Source: Phytomonospora endophytica (GTDB lineage Bacteria > Actinomycetota > Actinomycetes > Mycobacteriales > Micromonosporaceae). From it: 64,000 nucleotides of DNA. Every line of letters starts with the position of its first letter. Position 1 is the stretch's first letter. Below, one piece after another: positions 15,752 to 24,434 of the stretch. The notes under the pieces were generated by a model. That model did not search any database and was not told the DNA's origin. It saw only the letters and a list, made by a program, of their open reading frames with translations. A program made the position numbers and the translations under genes. The DNA lies in assembly GCF_014202425.1 (NCBI RefSeq), contig NZ_JACHGT010000007.1:62001-126000 (forward strand). The letters run 5' to 3'.

Positions 15752-16489
15752 TCAGTGGTGTGGGATGCCGGCGGTCATGCCGCCGTCGACGACGGTCTCG
15801 GTGCCCGTCACGTAGGCCGAGGCGTCGCCGGCGAGGAACAGGACCGTCCCGGCCAGGTCCGCCGGAACACCCGGGCGGGCCAGCGGGACGATGAGCACGC
15901 CGGGGTCGATGCGCGTGGTCATCTCGGTGAGGATGAGGCCCGGGTGGATCGAGTTGACCCGGATCCCCGCCGGGCCGAGCTCGACGGCAAGGGACTTGGT
16001 GAGTCCCCGGACGGCGAACTTCGAGGCGGTGTAGCCGTGCAGGTGGACGCTGCCGCGCAGACCCTCCACCGAGGAGATGTTGATGATCGAGCCGCGCCCG
16101 GCGGCCTTCATCGCCGGCACGACCGCCCGGCAGCCGAGGAACGTGCCGGTGAGGTTCACCGCGAGCACGGCGTTCCACTTCCGCAGCGTGAAGTGCTCGA
16201 TCGGTGCCGCGTTGGCGATCCCGGCGTTGTTGACCAGGACGTCGACGGCGCCGTGCTCGGCGAGCACGCCGTCGACGACGCGCGTCCAGGCCGCCTCGTC
16301 GGTGACGTCGAGGTGAGCGAAGGACGCGCCGAGCTCCTCGGCGAGCGCGTGCCCTTCGCCGGTGAGGACGTCGGCGATCACGACGTGCGCTCCCGCCCCG
16401 TGCAGCGCGCGGACGTAGGCCTCGCCTATCCCCCGCGCGCCGCCGGTGACGATCGCGACGCGCCCGGCCAGGGAGGCCGCGTCGTTCAT
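15752..16489 (-). CDS. SDR oxidoreductase
   Basis: A 245-residue classical short-chain dehydrogenase. The cofactor loop is TGGARGIG (about residues 15-22), NNAG is near 89, and the catalytic Ser/Tyr/Lys lie in NISSVEGLRG and YTASK. The C-terminal part (GMTAGIPHH) resembles 3-alpha/20-beta-hydroxysteroid and other secondary-alcohol dehydrogenases. It overlaps the upstream quinone-oxidoreductase gene by four bases (ATGA) and closes the SDR-TetR-QOR-SDR transcript. It may interconvert a keto and hydroxy acid or acyl-CoA of the pathway, for example a 4-keto/4-hydroxy pair; this is inference. Confidence 0.86.
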   Translation of the reverse strand: MNDAASLAGRVAIVTGGARGIGEAYVRALHGAGAHVVIADVLTGEGHALAEELGASFAHLDVTDEAAWTRVVDGVLAEHGAVDVLVNNAGIANAAPIEHFTLRKWNAVLAVNLTGTFLGCRAVVPAMKAAGRGSIINISSVEGLRGSVHLHGYTASKFAVRGLTKSLAVELGPAGIRVNSIHPGLILTEMTTRIDPGVLIVPLARPGVPADLAGTVLFLAGDASAYVTGTETVVDGGMTAGIPHH

Positions 16490-17469
16490 GTCGCGACCCG
16501 GACGACGAGGCGCCCGGTGGTGGTGCCGCCGGCGAGCCGCTGCACGGCCGCCGGGGCGTCCTCGAAGGGCACGACGTCGTCGATGACGGGCCGGACGACG
16601 CCTTCGGCGGCCAGCCGGGTCAGTTCGGCGTGCGCCTCGTCGACGAGGTCGGGGCGCCGCAGCTGGTAGAGGCCCCAGTGCAGGCCGAGGACGGAGTAGT
16701 TCTTGACGAGGGCGTGGTCGGCGCGGACCGTCGGCACGACGCCGCCGGCGAAGCCGACGACGATGACGCGGCCTTCGAAGGCCAGGCAGCGCACGGAACC
16801 CTCGAAGGCGGCTCCGCCGACCGGATCGAAGACCACGTCGACGCTCCGGTGCGCGCGTTTGACGGCGCCGGCCCAGTCGTCGCCGCGCAGGTGGACCTCG
16901 TGGGCTCCGGCGGCCTTGGCGACCTCGGCCTTGGCGGGGCCGCCGACCACGCCGATCACGGTCGCGCCCGCGGCGGCGCCGAGCTGGCAGGCGGCGGTGC
17001 CGACGCCACCGGCGGCGGCGTGCACGAGCAGGGTCTCCCCCGGCCGGATCGCCGCGCGGCGGTGCAGCCCGAACCAGGCCGTCTGGTAGGCGACGGTCAG
17101 TGCCGCCGCAGCCGGGTCGTCGAGCGGTTCCGGTGCCGGGCGCACGGCCACCGCCGGAACCGTCGCGTACTCCGCCAGCACGCCGATCTTCGAGCCGACG
17201 ACGCGCTGCCCGACCGCGAGGCCGGTCACACCCTCGCCGAGCGCGGCGACGTCGCCGCACAGCTCGACGCCCGGGATGAAGGGGAGTTCGGGGCGTTCCT
17301 GGTACTCACCGCGTGCGAGGAGCACGTCGGGGAAGTTCACCGCGACCGTGCGGACGCGCAGCAGGACCTCGCCGGGCGCCGGTTCCGGCACGTCCACCTC
17401 GCCGAGCGCCATCACCCGCTCGGGCTCGCCGTGTGCGGTCACGTGCCAGGCGCGCATGGTCTCAGCCAT
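16486..17469 (-). CDS. NADPH:quinone oxidoreductase-like (zinc-free MDR)
   Basis: A 327-residue medium-chain reductase without zinc ligands. The Rossmann motif is AAAGGVGTAACQLG, and the N-terminal region has VNFPDVLLARGEYQ as in quinone oxidoreductase and enoyl reductase homologues. It could act on a quinone, an enone or an enoyl-CoA. The ATG at 17469 follows a GGAGGA site and overlaps the TetR stop by eight bases. An internal ATG at 17457 is too far from that site. Confidence 0.85.
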   Translation of the reverse strand: MAETMRAWHVTAHGEPERVMALGEVDVPEPAPGEVLLRVRTVAVNFPDVLLARGEYQERPELPFIPGVELCGDVAALGEGVTGLAVGQRVVGSKIGVLAEYATVPAVAVRPAPEPLDDPAAAALTVAYQTAWFGLHRRAAIRPGETLLVHAAAGGVGTAACQLGAAAGATVIGVVGGPAKAEVAKAAGAHEVHLRGDDWAGAVKRAHRSVDVVFDPVGGAAFEGSVRCLAFEGRVIVVGFAGGVVPTVRADHALVKNYSVLGLHWGLYQLRRPDLVDEAHAELTRLAAEGVVRPVIDDVVPFEDAPAAVQRLAGGTTTGRLVVRVAT

Positions 17470-18055
17470 CGGTCCTCCGGATGCTGCGCAGGAACAGGTC
17501 GGTCAACTGCCGGGCGACCTCGTTCTTGTCCTCGGGGCCGTCCGGCGAGTACCACTGGGAGAGGTAGTGGACGTCGGAGAAGAAGTGCGCGATGAGCACC
17601 GGCACCGGGACGTCGTCGCGGAACGCGCCCTCGGCCTGGCCGCGGAGCAGGAGCGCGGCGAACTCGTCGTGGTACTCCCGCCGGCGCCGCTTGACCTCCT
17701 TCTGCCGCTCGGGGACGAGCATGTGCTGGCTGCGGAAGAAGACGGTGCCCTCGGGCAGGAAGTCGATGGAGGTGACGACCACGTCCTCGCAGACCTCGCG
17801 CACCACGTCCACGGCGGCGCCGCCTCGCGCGGTGATCTCGTCGAGGCGCCGCTTCTGCAGGGACAGGATCCGCTCGTAGATCGCGAAGAGCAGGTCGTCC
17901 TTGGACGTGAAGTAGTGGTACATGGCGCCTTTGGTGACTCCCGCGGCCTTCACGATCTGCTGCACGCTCGTGGTGGCGTATCCCTGGGTGGCGAACAGGT
18001 CAAGGGCGGCCTTGAGCACCTGGTCGGCGACGTTCGAGGTCTTCATCCGCCCCAT
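17462..18055 (-). CDS. TetR-family repressor, probable regulator of the catabolic island
   Basis: A 197-residue TetR/AcrR regulator. The helix-turn-helix spans roughly residues 25-50 (TSVQQIVKAAGVTKGAMYHY, then FTSKDDLL), followed by a helical ligand domain. It is flanked by catabolic genes and cotranscribed with them, three bases after the SDR stop. Three copies of a CATACCGNCCRGTCGGTWTG palindrome lie ahead of the main transcripts of the island, including its own. It is therefore probably an autoregulated local repressor released by an acyl-CoA or acid intermediate. Confidence 0.86.
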   Translation of the reverse strand: MGRMKTSNVADQVLKAALDLFATQGYATTSVQQIVKAAGVTKGAMYHYFTSKDDLLFAIYERILSLQKRRLDEITARGGAAVDVVREVCEDVVVTSIDFLPEGTVFFRSQHMLVPERQKEVKRRRREYHDEFAALLLRGQAEGAFRDDVPVPVLIAHFFSDVHYLSQWYSPDGPEDKNEVARQLTDLFLRSIRRTDG

Positions 18056-18058
18056 TTT

Positions 18059-18799
18059 TCACCCCACCGGCCGGATGCTCGCGCCACCGTCGACCAGCAG
18101 CGTCTGGCCGGTCACCCAGGCGGCGTCGTCGGACAGCAGGAACGCGGCGGGTCCCGCGACGTCGTCGGGCACGCCGAGGCGCCCCAGCGGATACGCCCGC
18201 GCGGCCTCCTCCTCACGTCCCTCGTAGAGGGCGCGGGAGAGCTTCGTCTTCACCACGGCGGGCGCGAGCGCGTTGACGCGGACGGCGGGTGCGAGCTCTT
18301 CGGCGAACTGGACGGTGAGGTTGATCAGTGCCGCCTTGGTCACGCCGTAGAAGCCGATGTTCCCGCCGGCGGTCGTCCCGGCGATCGAGGCGATGTTCAC
18401 CACCGAGCGCAGGCCGCCCGCGGCGAGGGCCGCCCGGGTCCAGTCCAGCGCGGCGAGGACGTTGACCTCGAAGGTCTTGCGGGCCGCGACGGGGTCGAGT
18501 CCCGTCAGCGGTCCCCAGACCGGGTTGATGCCGGCGTTGTTGACGAGGTGGTCGAGGCGCCCGAAGTGCTCGACGGCATGGGCGACGGCTTCCGTTCGGT
18601 GGGCGGCGTCGTCGGCGCGGCCGGCGACGCCCGTGGCGTGCTCCTCGCCGAGACGCGCGACGGCGTCCTTGAGCGCGCCTTCATCGCGCCCGGTGATGAC
18701 CACCGAGGCGCCCTCCGACACCAGCCGCCGGGCGATGGCGAGCCCGATTCCCCTGCTCGCACCCGTGATCAGGGCGACCCTGCCCGCGAACCTGCGCAC
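18059..18799 (-). CDS. SDR oxidoreductase, first gene of the TetR operon
   Basis: A 246-residue short-chain dehydrogenase. The cofactor loop is TGASRGIG, NNAG is in LVNNAGINPV, and the active site lies in NIASIAGTTAGGNIGFYGVTK (short form: S...YGVTK). It starts with a GTG at 18799, directly downstream of a CATACCG-type operator at 18808. The long open frame beyond this start is antisense shadow. It probably oxidises a hydroxyl group on the pathway substrate. Confidence 0.86.
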   Translation of the reverse strand: MRRFAGRVALITGASRGIGLAIARRLVSEGASVVITGRDEGALKDAVARLGEEHATGVAGRADDAAHRTEAVAHAVEHFGRLDHLVNNAGINPVWGPLTGLDPVAARKTFEVNVLAALDWTRAALAAGGLRSVVNIASIAGTTAGGNIGFYGVTKAALINLTVQFAEELAPAVRVNALAPAVVKTKLSRALYEGREEEAARAYPLGRLGVPDDVAGPAAFLLSDDAAWVTGQTLLVDGGASIRPVG

Positions 18800-18807
18800 A
18801 CAACCTC

Positions 18808-18827
18808 CATACCGTCCGGTCGGTTTG
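18808..18827. promoter_or_regulatory. TetR-type operator, copy 3 (upstream of the SDR-TetR operon)
   Basis: CATACCGTCCGGTCGGTTTG, 18 of 20 positions identical to copy 1 at 1046. It lies nine bases upstream of the SDR start at 18799, so bound protein would block transcription or translation initiation. This is the likely autoregulatory site for the TetR gene. Confidence 0.78.
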
Positions 18828-19016
18828 TAACCTGACCGTAGCATGAGCGGGGTCACATGGCGATGGGTGGAACGGGCGCGGAGCCGAGGCGTGCCACCGG
18901 CCGCCGAAACCGCCGTCGCCCACCTAGGATCGCCCGGCTCCCGCCGGCCCGAAGCGGTGCCCCGAACCACCGACGTCGCCGAGGCGCCGCCCGCGGGCGC
19001 ATAGGAGACTCGGGCC

Positions 19017-19394
19017 ATGAGCGAACGACCTGATGTTCCCGACGAGTGGTTGCGGCGACTGGGCGACGTGTTCGCCGAGTTGCCCGAATGCGTCGAGGAA
19101 CGCGCCTGGGTGGGCGTGTGCTGGCGCGTCGGCCGGGCCACCGTGGCGCACGTCTTCGGCGGTGAGGACGGTCTGTTCCGCATCACCTTCCGAGCCGAGC
19201 CCTCGGAGGTGCTGGCCTTCGAGAACCTGGGCACGCCCTACTTCCGGGCGAGCTGGGGTTCCAACGTCGTCGGCATGGTCATCGACGAGGAGACCGACTG
19301 GGAGGAGCTGGCCGAACTGCTCACCGACTCCCACCGCATCCAGGCCCCCTCGCGCCTGACCGCGAGCGACGAGGAGGAGAAGGCCACGTCGTGA
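19017..19394 (+). CDS. MmcQ/YjbR-family protein
   Basis: A 125-residue protein of the YjbR-like fold. Recognisable features are VAHVFGGEDGLFRITFRA in the first half, then FENLGTPYFRASWGSNVVGM, and an acidic helix DEETDWEELAELLTDSHR near the end. These proteins are small cytosolic, CyaY-like folds of unclear role, sometimes called DNA-binding. The ATG at 19017 has an AGGAGA ribosome site. It is monocistronic, ended by the hairpin at 19396, and has no evident tie to the catabolic island. Confidence 0.82.
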   Translation: MSERPDVPDEWLRRLGDVFAELPECVEERAWVGVCWRVGRATVAHVFGGEDGLFRITFRAEPSEVLAFENLGTPYFRASWGSNVVGMVIDEETDWEELAELLTDSHRIQAPSRLTASDEEEKATS

Positions 19395-19395
19395 G

Positions 19396-19419
19396 GCCGG
19401 GGGCGCTCGCGCCCCCGGC
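19396..19419. terminator. Hairpin terminator between convergent genes
   Basis: An 11-bp GC-rich inverted repeat (GCCGGGGGCGC with its complement) lies directly after the YjbR-like stop and before the stop of the convergent hydrolase gene at 19428. The 2-base centre means the innermost pairs must open. It probably serves both strands. Confidence 0.6.
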
Positions 19420-19427
19420 TCGGCGTA

Positions 19428-20051
19428 CTAGTCCGTCAGCTCGTCGACCGTCGCGACGACCAGGCCGAACAGGTCGGTCACCGTGGTGAGCGCCCCGGCC
19501 TGGAGGGTCGCGGCGGGCACGACGGTCCCGTCGGGCGCGGCGAGCGCGCGGGTGGCGGTGGTCTCGGCGACCACGGTGGGCCGGTAACCCAGGTTGAACG
19601 CGCCCTGCGCGGTGAAGGTGACGCACATGTGGGTCATGAACCCGGCGAGCACGAGGTCACCGCCGGCCTCGGGGCCGTGCCCGAGGTCGCGCAGGGTCTT
19701 CTCCAGCTCGGTCGCGTGGAAGGCGTTCGGGAACTGCTTCACCACGACCGGTTCGCCGTCGGCGGGGGCGAGTTCGTCGCTGATCGAGCCGATGCGGGCG
19801 CGGATGTCGTAGGGCGTGCCCTCGCCGCCGTCGTTGACGATATGGACGACCGGGGTGCCGGCGGCACGGGCCCGCGCGAGGAGCCGGGCGGCGGCCGCGA
19901 CGGCCTCTTCGGCGCCTTCGAGGGCCATGACGCCCGACCGGTAGGTGTTCTGGAAGTCGACCATGACCAGCACCGACTCGCTCAGGCGCGGCGGGGCGCC
20001 GTCGAGTCCGATGATGTCGCGCAGGGTCGTCGAAGCGGTGTCGTGGCTCAT
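19428..20051 (-). CDS. Isochorismatase-family cysteine hydrolase
   Basis: A 207-residue isochorismatase-fold hydrolase. The triad can be placed as Asp in MVDFQNTY, Lys in VVVKQFPNAF and Cys in GFMTHMCVTFTAQGA. Family members hydrolyse isochorismate, nicotinamide, N-carbamoyl compounds or related amides; the substrate here is not determined. The ATG at 20051 has a GAAAGG ribosome site. A longer in-frame ATG exists about 30 bases upstream but is poorly placed. The GlxA-type regulator lies 71 bases upstream on the same strand. Confidence 0.86.
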   Translation of the reverse strand: MSHDTASTTLRDIIGLDGAPPRLSESVLVMVDFQNTYRSGVMALEGAEEAVAAAARLLARARAAGTPVVHIVNDGGEGTPYDIRARIGSISDELAPADGEPVVVKQFPNAFHATELEKTLRDLGHGPEAGGDLVLAGFMTHMCVTFTAQGAFNLGYRPTVVAETTATRALAAPDGTVVPAATLQAGALTTVTDLFGLVVATVDELTD

Positions 20052-20122
20052 CAGAGGCCTTTCGTGGTTGTTTTCGGGCATGGCGAGGCCACCTGCCTCA
20101 CCATGGGTCGGATCCAGGCGGG

Positions 20123-21112
20123 TCAGGCCCGCGTGCGGAAGCGGCGGCGATAGGCCGCCGGGGTGGTGGCGAGCTGTCTGCGGAACGCGCGGTGCAGGGT
20201 CTCGCCCGACCCGAGCCCGGCGGCCGAGGCCACCCGGTCGAGCGGGTCGTCGGTGGTCTCCAGCAGGCGCCGGGCCGCCTCGGTGCGGGCGGCTTCGACG
20301 TAGGCGGCGGGACTGGCGCCCGTCTCCTGCTTGAAGACGCGCGCGAAGTGCCGTTCGCTCAGGCGCATCCGGGCGGCCAGGGCCGGCGCGGACAGGTCGG
20401 CGCCGAGATTGTCGGCGATCCACAGTTGCAGCTCGTCGATGTCACGGCGGGCCGCGGCGGGACGGCTGAGCGGCACGGAGAACTGGCTCTGCCCGCCCTG
20501 CCGCTTGAGGTACACCACGAGCTGACGCGCGACCGCCAGTGCCGTCTGCTCGCCGAGGTCTTCGGCGACCAGGGCCAGCGTGAGGTCGAGGCAGGCACTG
20601 ATGCCCGCGCCCGTCCAGAGGCGCCCGCGGTCGGTGCGCACGAAGATCGGGTCGGGGTCGACGGTGATCTCCGGGTGCTCGGCGGCCAGCTGGGCGGCGG
20701 TCGACCAGTGCGTGGTCGCCGTGTGACCGTCCAGGAGCCCCGCCTTGGCGAGGAGGTGCGCTCCGACGCACACCGACGCCACCCGCCGCGCGTGCGGGGC
20801 GGTCGCCTTCACCCAGTCGACGACCTCGTCGTCGATACGGGCGACCGGGCCTTCGGCGGTCATGTCGACCGCGCCCGGCACCAGGAGCGTGTCCACGTCC
20901 GCGCCGACGTCGCCGAAGGCCACGTCGGTGAGCAGCCGCACGCCCGCCGAGGTGCGGACCTCACCGGCCACGGGCCCGGCGAGCCGGACCTGGTAACCGG
21001 CGCGGCCCGCGGTCTCCCGGTTGGCCAGGGCGAAGACCTCGGCCGGGCCGGTGACGTCGAGGAGGTCGACGTCGGGGAAGACCGCGATGACGACGCGATG
21101 CGGAATGGACAT
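20123..21112 (-). CDS. GlxA-family transcriptional regulator (DJ-1/PfpI plus AraC HTH)
   Basis: A 329-residue two-domain regulator. The N-terminal half (about residues 1-190) is a DJ-1/PfpI-type amidase-like domain with the Cys in ASVCVGAHLLAKAGLL. The C-terminal half is an AraC-type double helix-turn-helix (LAARMRLSERHFARVFKQ, then DRVASAAGLGSGETLHRAF). It probably regulates the adjacent cysteine hydrolase downstream on the same strand, a frequent pairing for this family. Confidence 0.88.
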   Translation of the reverse strand: MSIPHRVVIAVFPDVDLLDVTGPAEVFALANRETAGRAGYQVRLAGPVAGEVRTSAGVRLLTDVAFGDVGADVDTLLVPGAVDMTAEGPVARIDDEVVDWVKATAPHARRVASVCVGAHLLAKAGLLDGHTATTHWSTAAQLAAEHPEITVDPDPIFVRTDRGRLWTGAGISACLDLTLALVAEDLGEQTALAVARQLVVYLKRQGGQSQFSVPLSRPAAARRDIDELQLWIADNLGADLSAPALAARMRLSERHFARVFKQETGASPAAYVEAARTEAARRLLETTDDPLDRVASAAGLGSGETLHRAFRRQLATTPAAYRRRFRTRA

Positions 21113-21249
21113 GACTCCATCATGATCACCATCGGGCGTGACCGCAATGACGAGTACCTGTCAGATCCGGCCATCCGCCGGGCCGGAGAACAGAACGGGC
21201 ACGGAGGCGGCCATGCCGCGACTCCGTGCTCCGTGGGTGAAGACGTGGA

Positions 21250-21393
21250 CTACCACGTGTTCACGGCGTCGTCCTCAGCCTCGGCGTAGGCCTGGGAGAT
21301 GTCCTCGCCCGAGTGGGCGGCGTCGCCCTCGTAGCCGTACTCCTCGGCGTTGGTGCCGTCGTACTCATCGAAGTCCACGGTGTGTTCGGGCAT
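21250..21393 (-). CDS. Small, highly acidic protein (47 aa)
   Basis: A possible 47-residue protein with 15 Asp/Glu, four Tyr and no Lys or Arg, starting MPEHTVDFDEYDGTNAEEYG and ending in Trp. An AGAGGGGA ribosome-site-like element lies about ten bases before the ATG at 21393. It is divergent from the cytochrome P450 gene (start 21557) with about 160 bases between. No domain is recognised. It could be a small regulatory or DNA-mimic-like protein, or a peptide substrate; its size and GC-rich setting also leave a chance ORF possible. Confidence 0.5.
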   Translation of the reverse strand: MPEHTVDFDEYDGTNAEEYGYEGDAAHSGEDISQAYAEAEDDAVNTW

Positions 21394-21556
21394 GATCCCG
21401 GTCCCCTCTCGCGGTGCGGCGGTGCGTTCGAGTAGTAGTACGGGCGTCCCTGCGCGGCGGTTCACGTTCCCCGCGAGAAAGTTCCCGGCACATCGCGATG
21501 TCAGCAACCTGACCGTACGGTGGCGACGAGACCGCGCCGGGTGATTGGGTGCGGGG

Positions 21557-22771
21557 ATGACCACCACCCCGCTCCAGTTAGATTCCACCGGCACCCGGCT
21601 CCAGCGGCAGACCGACGAGCTGCGCGGGCACGAGGCCGTCCGCGTCGCCCTCCGCGACGGCGTCACCGCCTGGGCCGTCACCGACGGGACCCTCGTCAAA
21701 CGGCTCCTCACCGACCCGCGCGTCTCCCGCGACGCCCGCCGCCACTGGCACGGCTTCGACGAGAAGGCCCCGCCGAGCTGGCTCGTCCCGTGGACCTCCC
21801 CGAGCATGTTCAACGCCTACGGCGCCGACCACACCAGGCTTCGGAGGATGATCGCCAAGGCCTTCACCGTCCGCACCATCGAGGCGATGCGCCCGGCCGT
21901 CGAGACGATCGTCGAGGGACGGTTGCGCGCACTCGCCGAGACCCCGCCGGGCGATGTCGTCGACCTCCGCCGCGTGTTCTCCTACCGGATCCCGATCACC
22001 GTCATCTGCGACCTGTTCGGCGTCCCGGAGGACCGCCGCGCCACCATGTCACGCGTCTTCGACGCCTCCAACGACACCTCCCTGACCACCGAGGAGGCCA
22101 ACGCCAACAGCGCGGAGATGATCGACGAGATCCTCGCCCTCCTCGACCGCAAGCGCACCGAACCCGGCGACGACCTCCTCACGCGCCTGCTCGGCATCCA
22201 CGACGAGGACGGCGAGGCGCTCACCGCCGACGAACTGGTCGCCACCTTCATCCTCATCGTCGGCGCGGGCTCGGAGACGGCCGTGTCGCTCATCGACCAC
22301 GCGGCCGTCAACCTCCTCACGCATCCCGAAGCGCTCGCCACCGTCCGCCGCGACCCGTCGCGCTGGAACGACGTCATCGACGAGACCCTGCGCCTGGACT
22401 CCCCCGTCGGGTACCTCCCGCTGCGCTACGCCGTCGAGGACATCACACTGCCCGGCGGCACGGTCATCGGCGCCGGCGAGCCGCTGATCATCGGTTTCCT
22501 CGCACACGGCCGCGACCCGGCGGTGCACGCCGACCCGGGAAGCTGGAACCTCGACCGCGCCGACACCGAGCACCTCGCCTTCGGTCACGGCGTCCACTTC
22601 TGCATCGGCGCGCCCCTCGCGCGGCTGGAGGCGAGCATCGCCCTCAGCGGGCTGTTCAGCCGCTTCCCCGGCCTGCGCCTCGCCGTCGAGGCGGGCGAAC
22701 TGCGCAAGCTCCCGTCCTTCATCAGCAACGACTACGCCGCCGTGCCGGTGCGCCTGGGAGGTGAGGCCTGA
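21557..22771 (+). CDS. Cytochrome P450 monooxygenase
   Basis: A 404-residue soluble bacterial P450. The heme-binding loop is [15 protein letters not shown] with the Cys thiolate ligand. The helix I oxygen-activation motif is VGAGSETA, with Ser where many P450s have His or Asp before the acidic residue. The ExxR motif is in DETLRLDSP. Length and motifs fit the CYP105/107-like actinobacterial group. The ATG at 21557 is preferred over a TTG at 21545. No ferredoxin or reductase gene is adjacent, so electron partners must be encoded elsewhere. Substrate is unknown. Confidence 0.9.
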   Translation: MTTTPLQLDSTGTRLQRQTDELRGHEAVRVALRDGVTAWAVTDGTLVKRLLTDPRVSRDARRHWHGFDEKAPPSWLVPWTSPSMFNAYGADHTRLRRMIAKAFTVRTIEAMRPAVETIVEGRLRALAETPPGDVVDLRRVFSYRIPITVICDLFGVPEDRRATMSRVFDASNDTSLTTEEANANSAEMIDEILALLDRKRTEPGDDLLTRLLGIHDEDGEALTADELVATFILIVGAGSETAVSLIDHAAVNLLTHPEALATVRRDPSRWNDVIDETLRLDSPVGYLPLRYAVEDITLPGGTVIGAGEPLIIGFLAHGRDPAVHADPGSWNLDRADTEHLAFGHGVHFCIGAPLARLEASIALSGLFSRFPGLRLAVEAGELRKLPSFISNDYAAVPVRLGGEA

Positions 22772-22834
22772 CGGGCGGTGTCGGGGGCGCGCGGTAGCCT
22801 CCGGCCACCCGTGACGCCCCCGCCTGGAGGACCC

Positions 22835-24391
22835 GTGCCCGAACCGACCACAGCCGAACGCGCGCTCATTGCGAAGGTCGCCGGCGAGGGCCACGCCCTC
22901 GTGCAGGCCGTCCACCGTCGGGGAGCCATGTCCCTCAAGGCCTTCAGCCGCTCGGGGCGCCCCGCGACGGCCGGGGCCTTCTTCGGCGAGATCGCCGCCG
23001 TGGCGCAGGCCCTGTGCGAACCGAACGACGACCGCGTCCTCATCCTCGAAGTGAACCGGACCGAGACCGGGTACCGGCTGTCCCACACCTTCGCTCTGCG
23101 CGACATCTCCCCCGCCGAAGTCCTCCTGGACCCCGAACACCGCTACCCGAACCACCCCTCGCCCGGCATGCCCCGGCCGGAGGGCATCGACGTCACCGAC
23201 CGGCCGACCGACCCGGCCGTGCTCGCCGAGGTGAGAGCCCTCGTCGGCGAGTACATCGCGCTGTACACGTCGATCAAAGGCACCGCGCCCGACTTCGGCG
23301 AGCCGCTGACCGAGGCGGAGATCCTCGCGGCCGAGACCGCGATGGGCCTGCGGCTGCCCGAGGACGTGCGCGCGCTCTACCGGTGCGTTCACTCCGACTC
23401 CCACGAGCACGGCCTGCTCGGTGCGCAGTCACTGCTGCCCCTGGATTCCGTGGTGCACGGCTATGTCTCGGAGGGCCCCGGAACATCACCCGCGGACGAA
23501 CGGCCGTTCCCCGTCAACGCCGTCGTCTTCGACGCCGACCCGCCGGGCGTCGTCCGGCGCGTGTCGCGCAGCGACTGGTGGGTGACCGTCGCGACCGACA
23601 TGGGCGGCAACTCCTGCGCCATCGACCTCGACCCCGCCGCCGAGGGCACACGCGGCCAGCTCATCGAGTTCGGCCGCGACTTCCACGGCCCCGTCGGCCT
23701 GGTGGCCGCGTCCGTCACCGAGGTACTCCGGCAGGTCGTGACGGCCCTGCGTGCCGGTGCCTACGAGAAGGACGAGGAACCCGGATCGACCTATCTGATC
23801 CTGGACGAACGTGTCGGGCGCTCCACGGAGGCCGGCTACCGGCCCGCCAACCGGGTCGGGCCCGACAGCACCGCCTCGGTCGTCGAAAGGCTCACCGATC
23901 CGTTGACGGCACAGCTGCTCTACCTCAACGACGCCGAGATGATCGAGCTCGCCGCGCTCACTCCGCTGGCGAACCTGCGCGCGCTGTCGATCAACCGGGC
24001 GGCACGGGTCACGACGCCCCTGCCGCATGAGCTGCCGGTCGAGTCACTGCGCCTCAGCGCCGCCGACGCCGACCTCGCCCTGTTGTCCGGACACCCGGAC
24101 CTGTGGCAACTCGAACTCGCCGGTCTCACCGCGCCCGTGGCGGTCGAGGCACTGGCCGCCCTGCCCGCACTGTCGGCACTTGATCTGTCCGAAGTGGACG
24201 TCGACGACGTCGAAGCCCTCGCCGACCTGACCGGCCTGCGCGTGCTGACCCTCAACGCCGCCCAGTGGAGCCGCCTTCGGGAAGCCGACCGCGTGCCGCC
24301 GCACCTGGCCGCCGCGCGGATGGCGGGCCGCTGCTTCCTCGACGAGGCCGTCACCTGGCGGGAATGGCTCACCGGGAAGACCTCGGAGTGA
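22835..24391 (+). CDS. SMI1/KNR4-like protein with leucine-rich C-terminal region
   Basis: A 518-residue protein. A region around residues 160-300 has the SMI1/KNR4 (SUKH) layout: LTEAEILAAETAMGLRLPED, then VRALYRCVHSDS, and a later GNSCAIDLDP segment. The last 130 residues carry irregular leucine-rich repeats (LANLRALSIN, LWQLELAGL, LSALDLSEV, LRVLTLNAA). The N terminus is unassigned. The GTG at 22835 follows a TGGAGG ribosome site. SUKH proteins include toxin-immunity and scaffold proteins, but no toxin gene is visible nearby. It follows the P450 after 63 bases and may be cotranscribed. Confidence 0.72.
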   Translation: MPEPTTAERALIAKVAGEGHALVQAVHRRGAMSLKAFSRSGRPATAGAFFGEIAAVAQALCEPNDDRVLILEVNRTETGYRLSHTFALRDISPAEVLLDPEHRYPNHPSPGMPRPEGIDVTDRPTDPAVLAEVRALVGEYIALYTSIKGTAPDFGEPLTEAEILAAETAMGLRLPEDVRALYRCVHSDSHEHGLLGAQSLLPLDSVVHGYVSEGPGTSPADERPFPVNAVVFDADPPGVVRRVSRSDWWVTVATDMGGNSCAIDLDPAAEGTRGQLIEFGRDFHGPVGLVAASVTEVLRQVVTALRAGAYEKDEEPGSTYLILDERVGRSTEAGYRPANRVGPDSTASVVERLTDPLTAQLLYLNDAEMIELAALTPLANLRALSINRAARVTTPLPHELPVESLRLSAADADLALLSGHPDLWQLELAGLTAPVAVEALAALPALSALDLSEVDVDDVEALADLTGLRVLTLNAAQWSRLREADRVPPHLAAARMAGRCFLDEAVTWREWLTGKTSE

Positions 24392-24395
24392 GGCG

Positions 24396-24427
24396 GTTTC
24401 CCACCGGGCTCGCGCCCGGTGGGAAAC
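24396..24427. terminator. Bidirectional hairpin terminator
   Basis: A perfect 14-bp stem (24396-24409 with 24414-24427) with a TCGC loop. It carries TTT on one flank and AAA on the other inside the stem ends. It lies between the convergent stops at 24391 and 24435. Confidence 0.8.
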
Positions 24428-24434
24428 GCGGCCG

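Noticed and set aside
21545-21556. TTG at 21545 as the P450 start
   Set aside because: The ATG at 21557 is in frame and closer to the conserved N terminus; the TTG has no better ribosome site.
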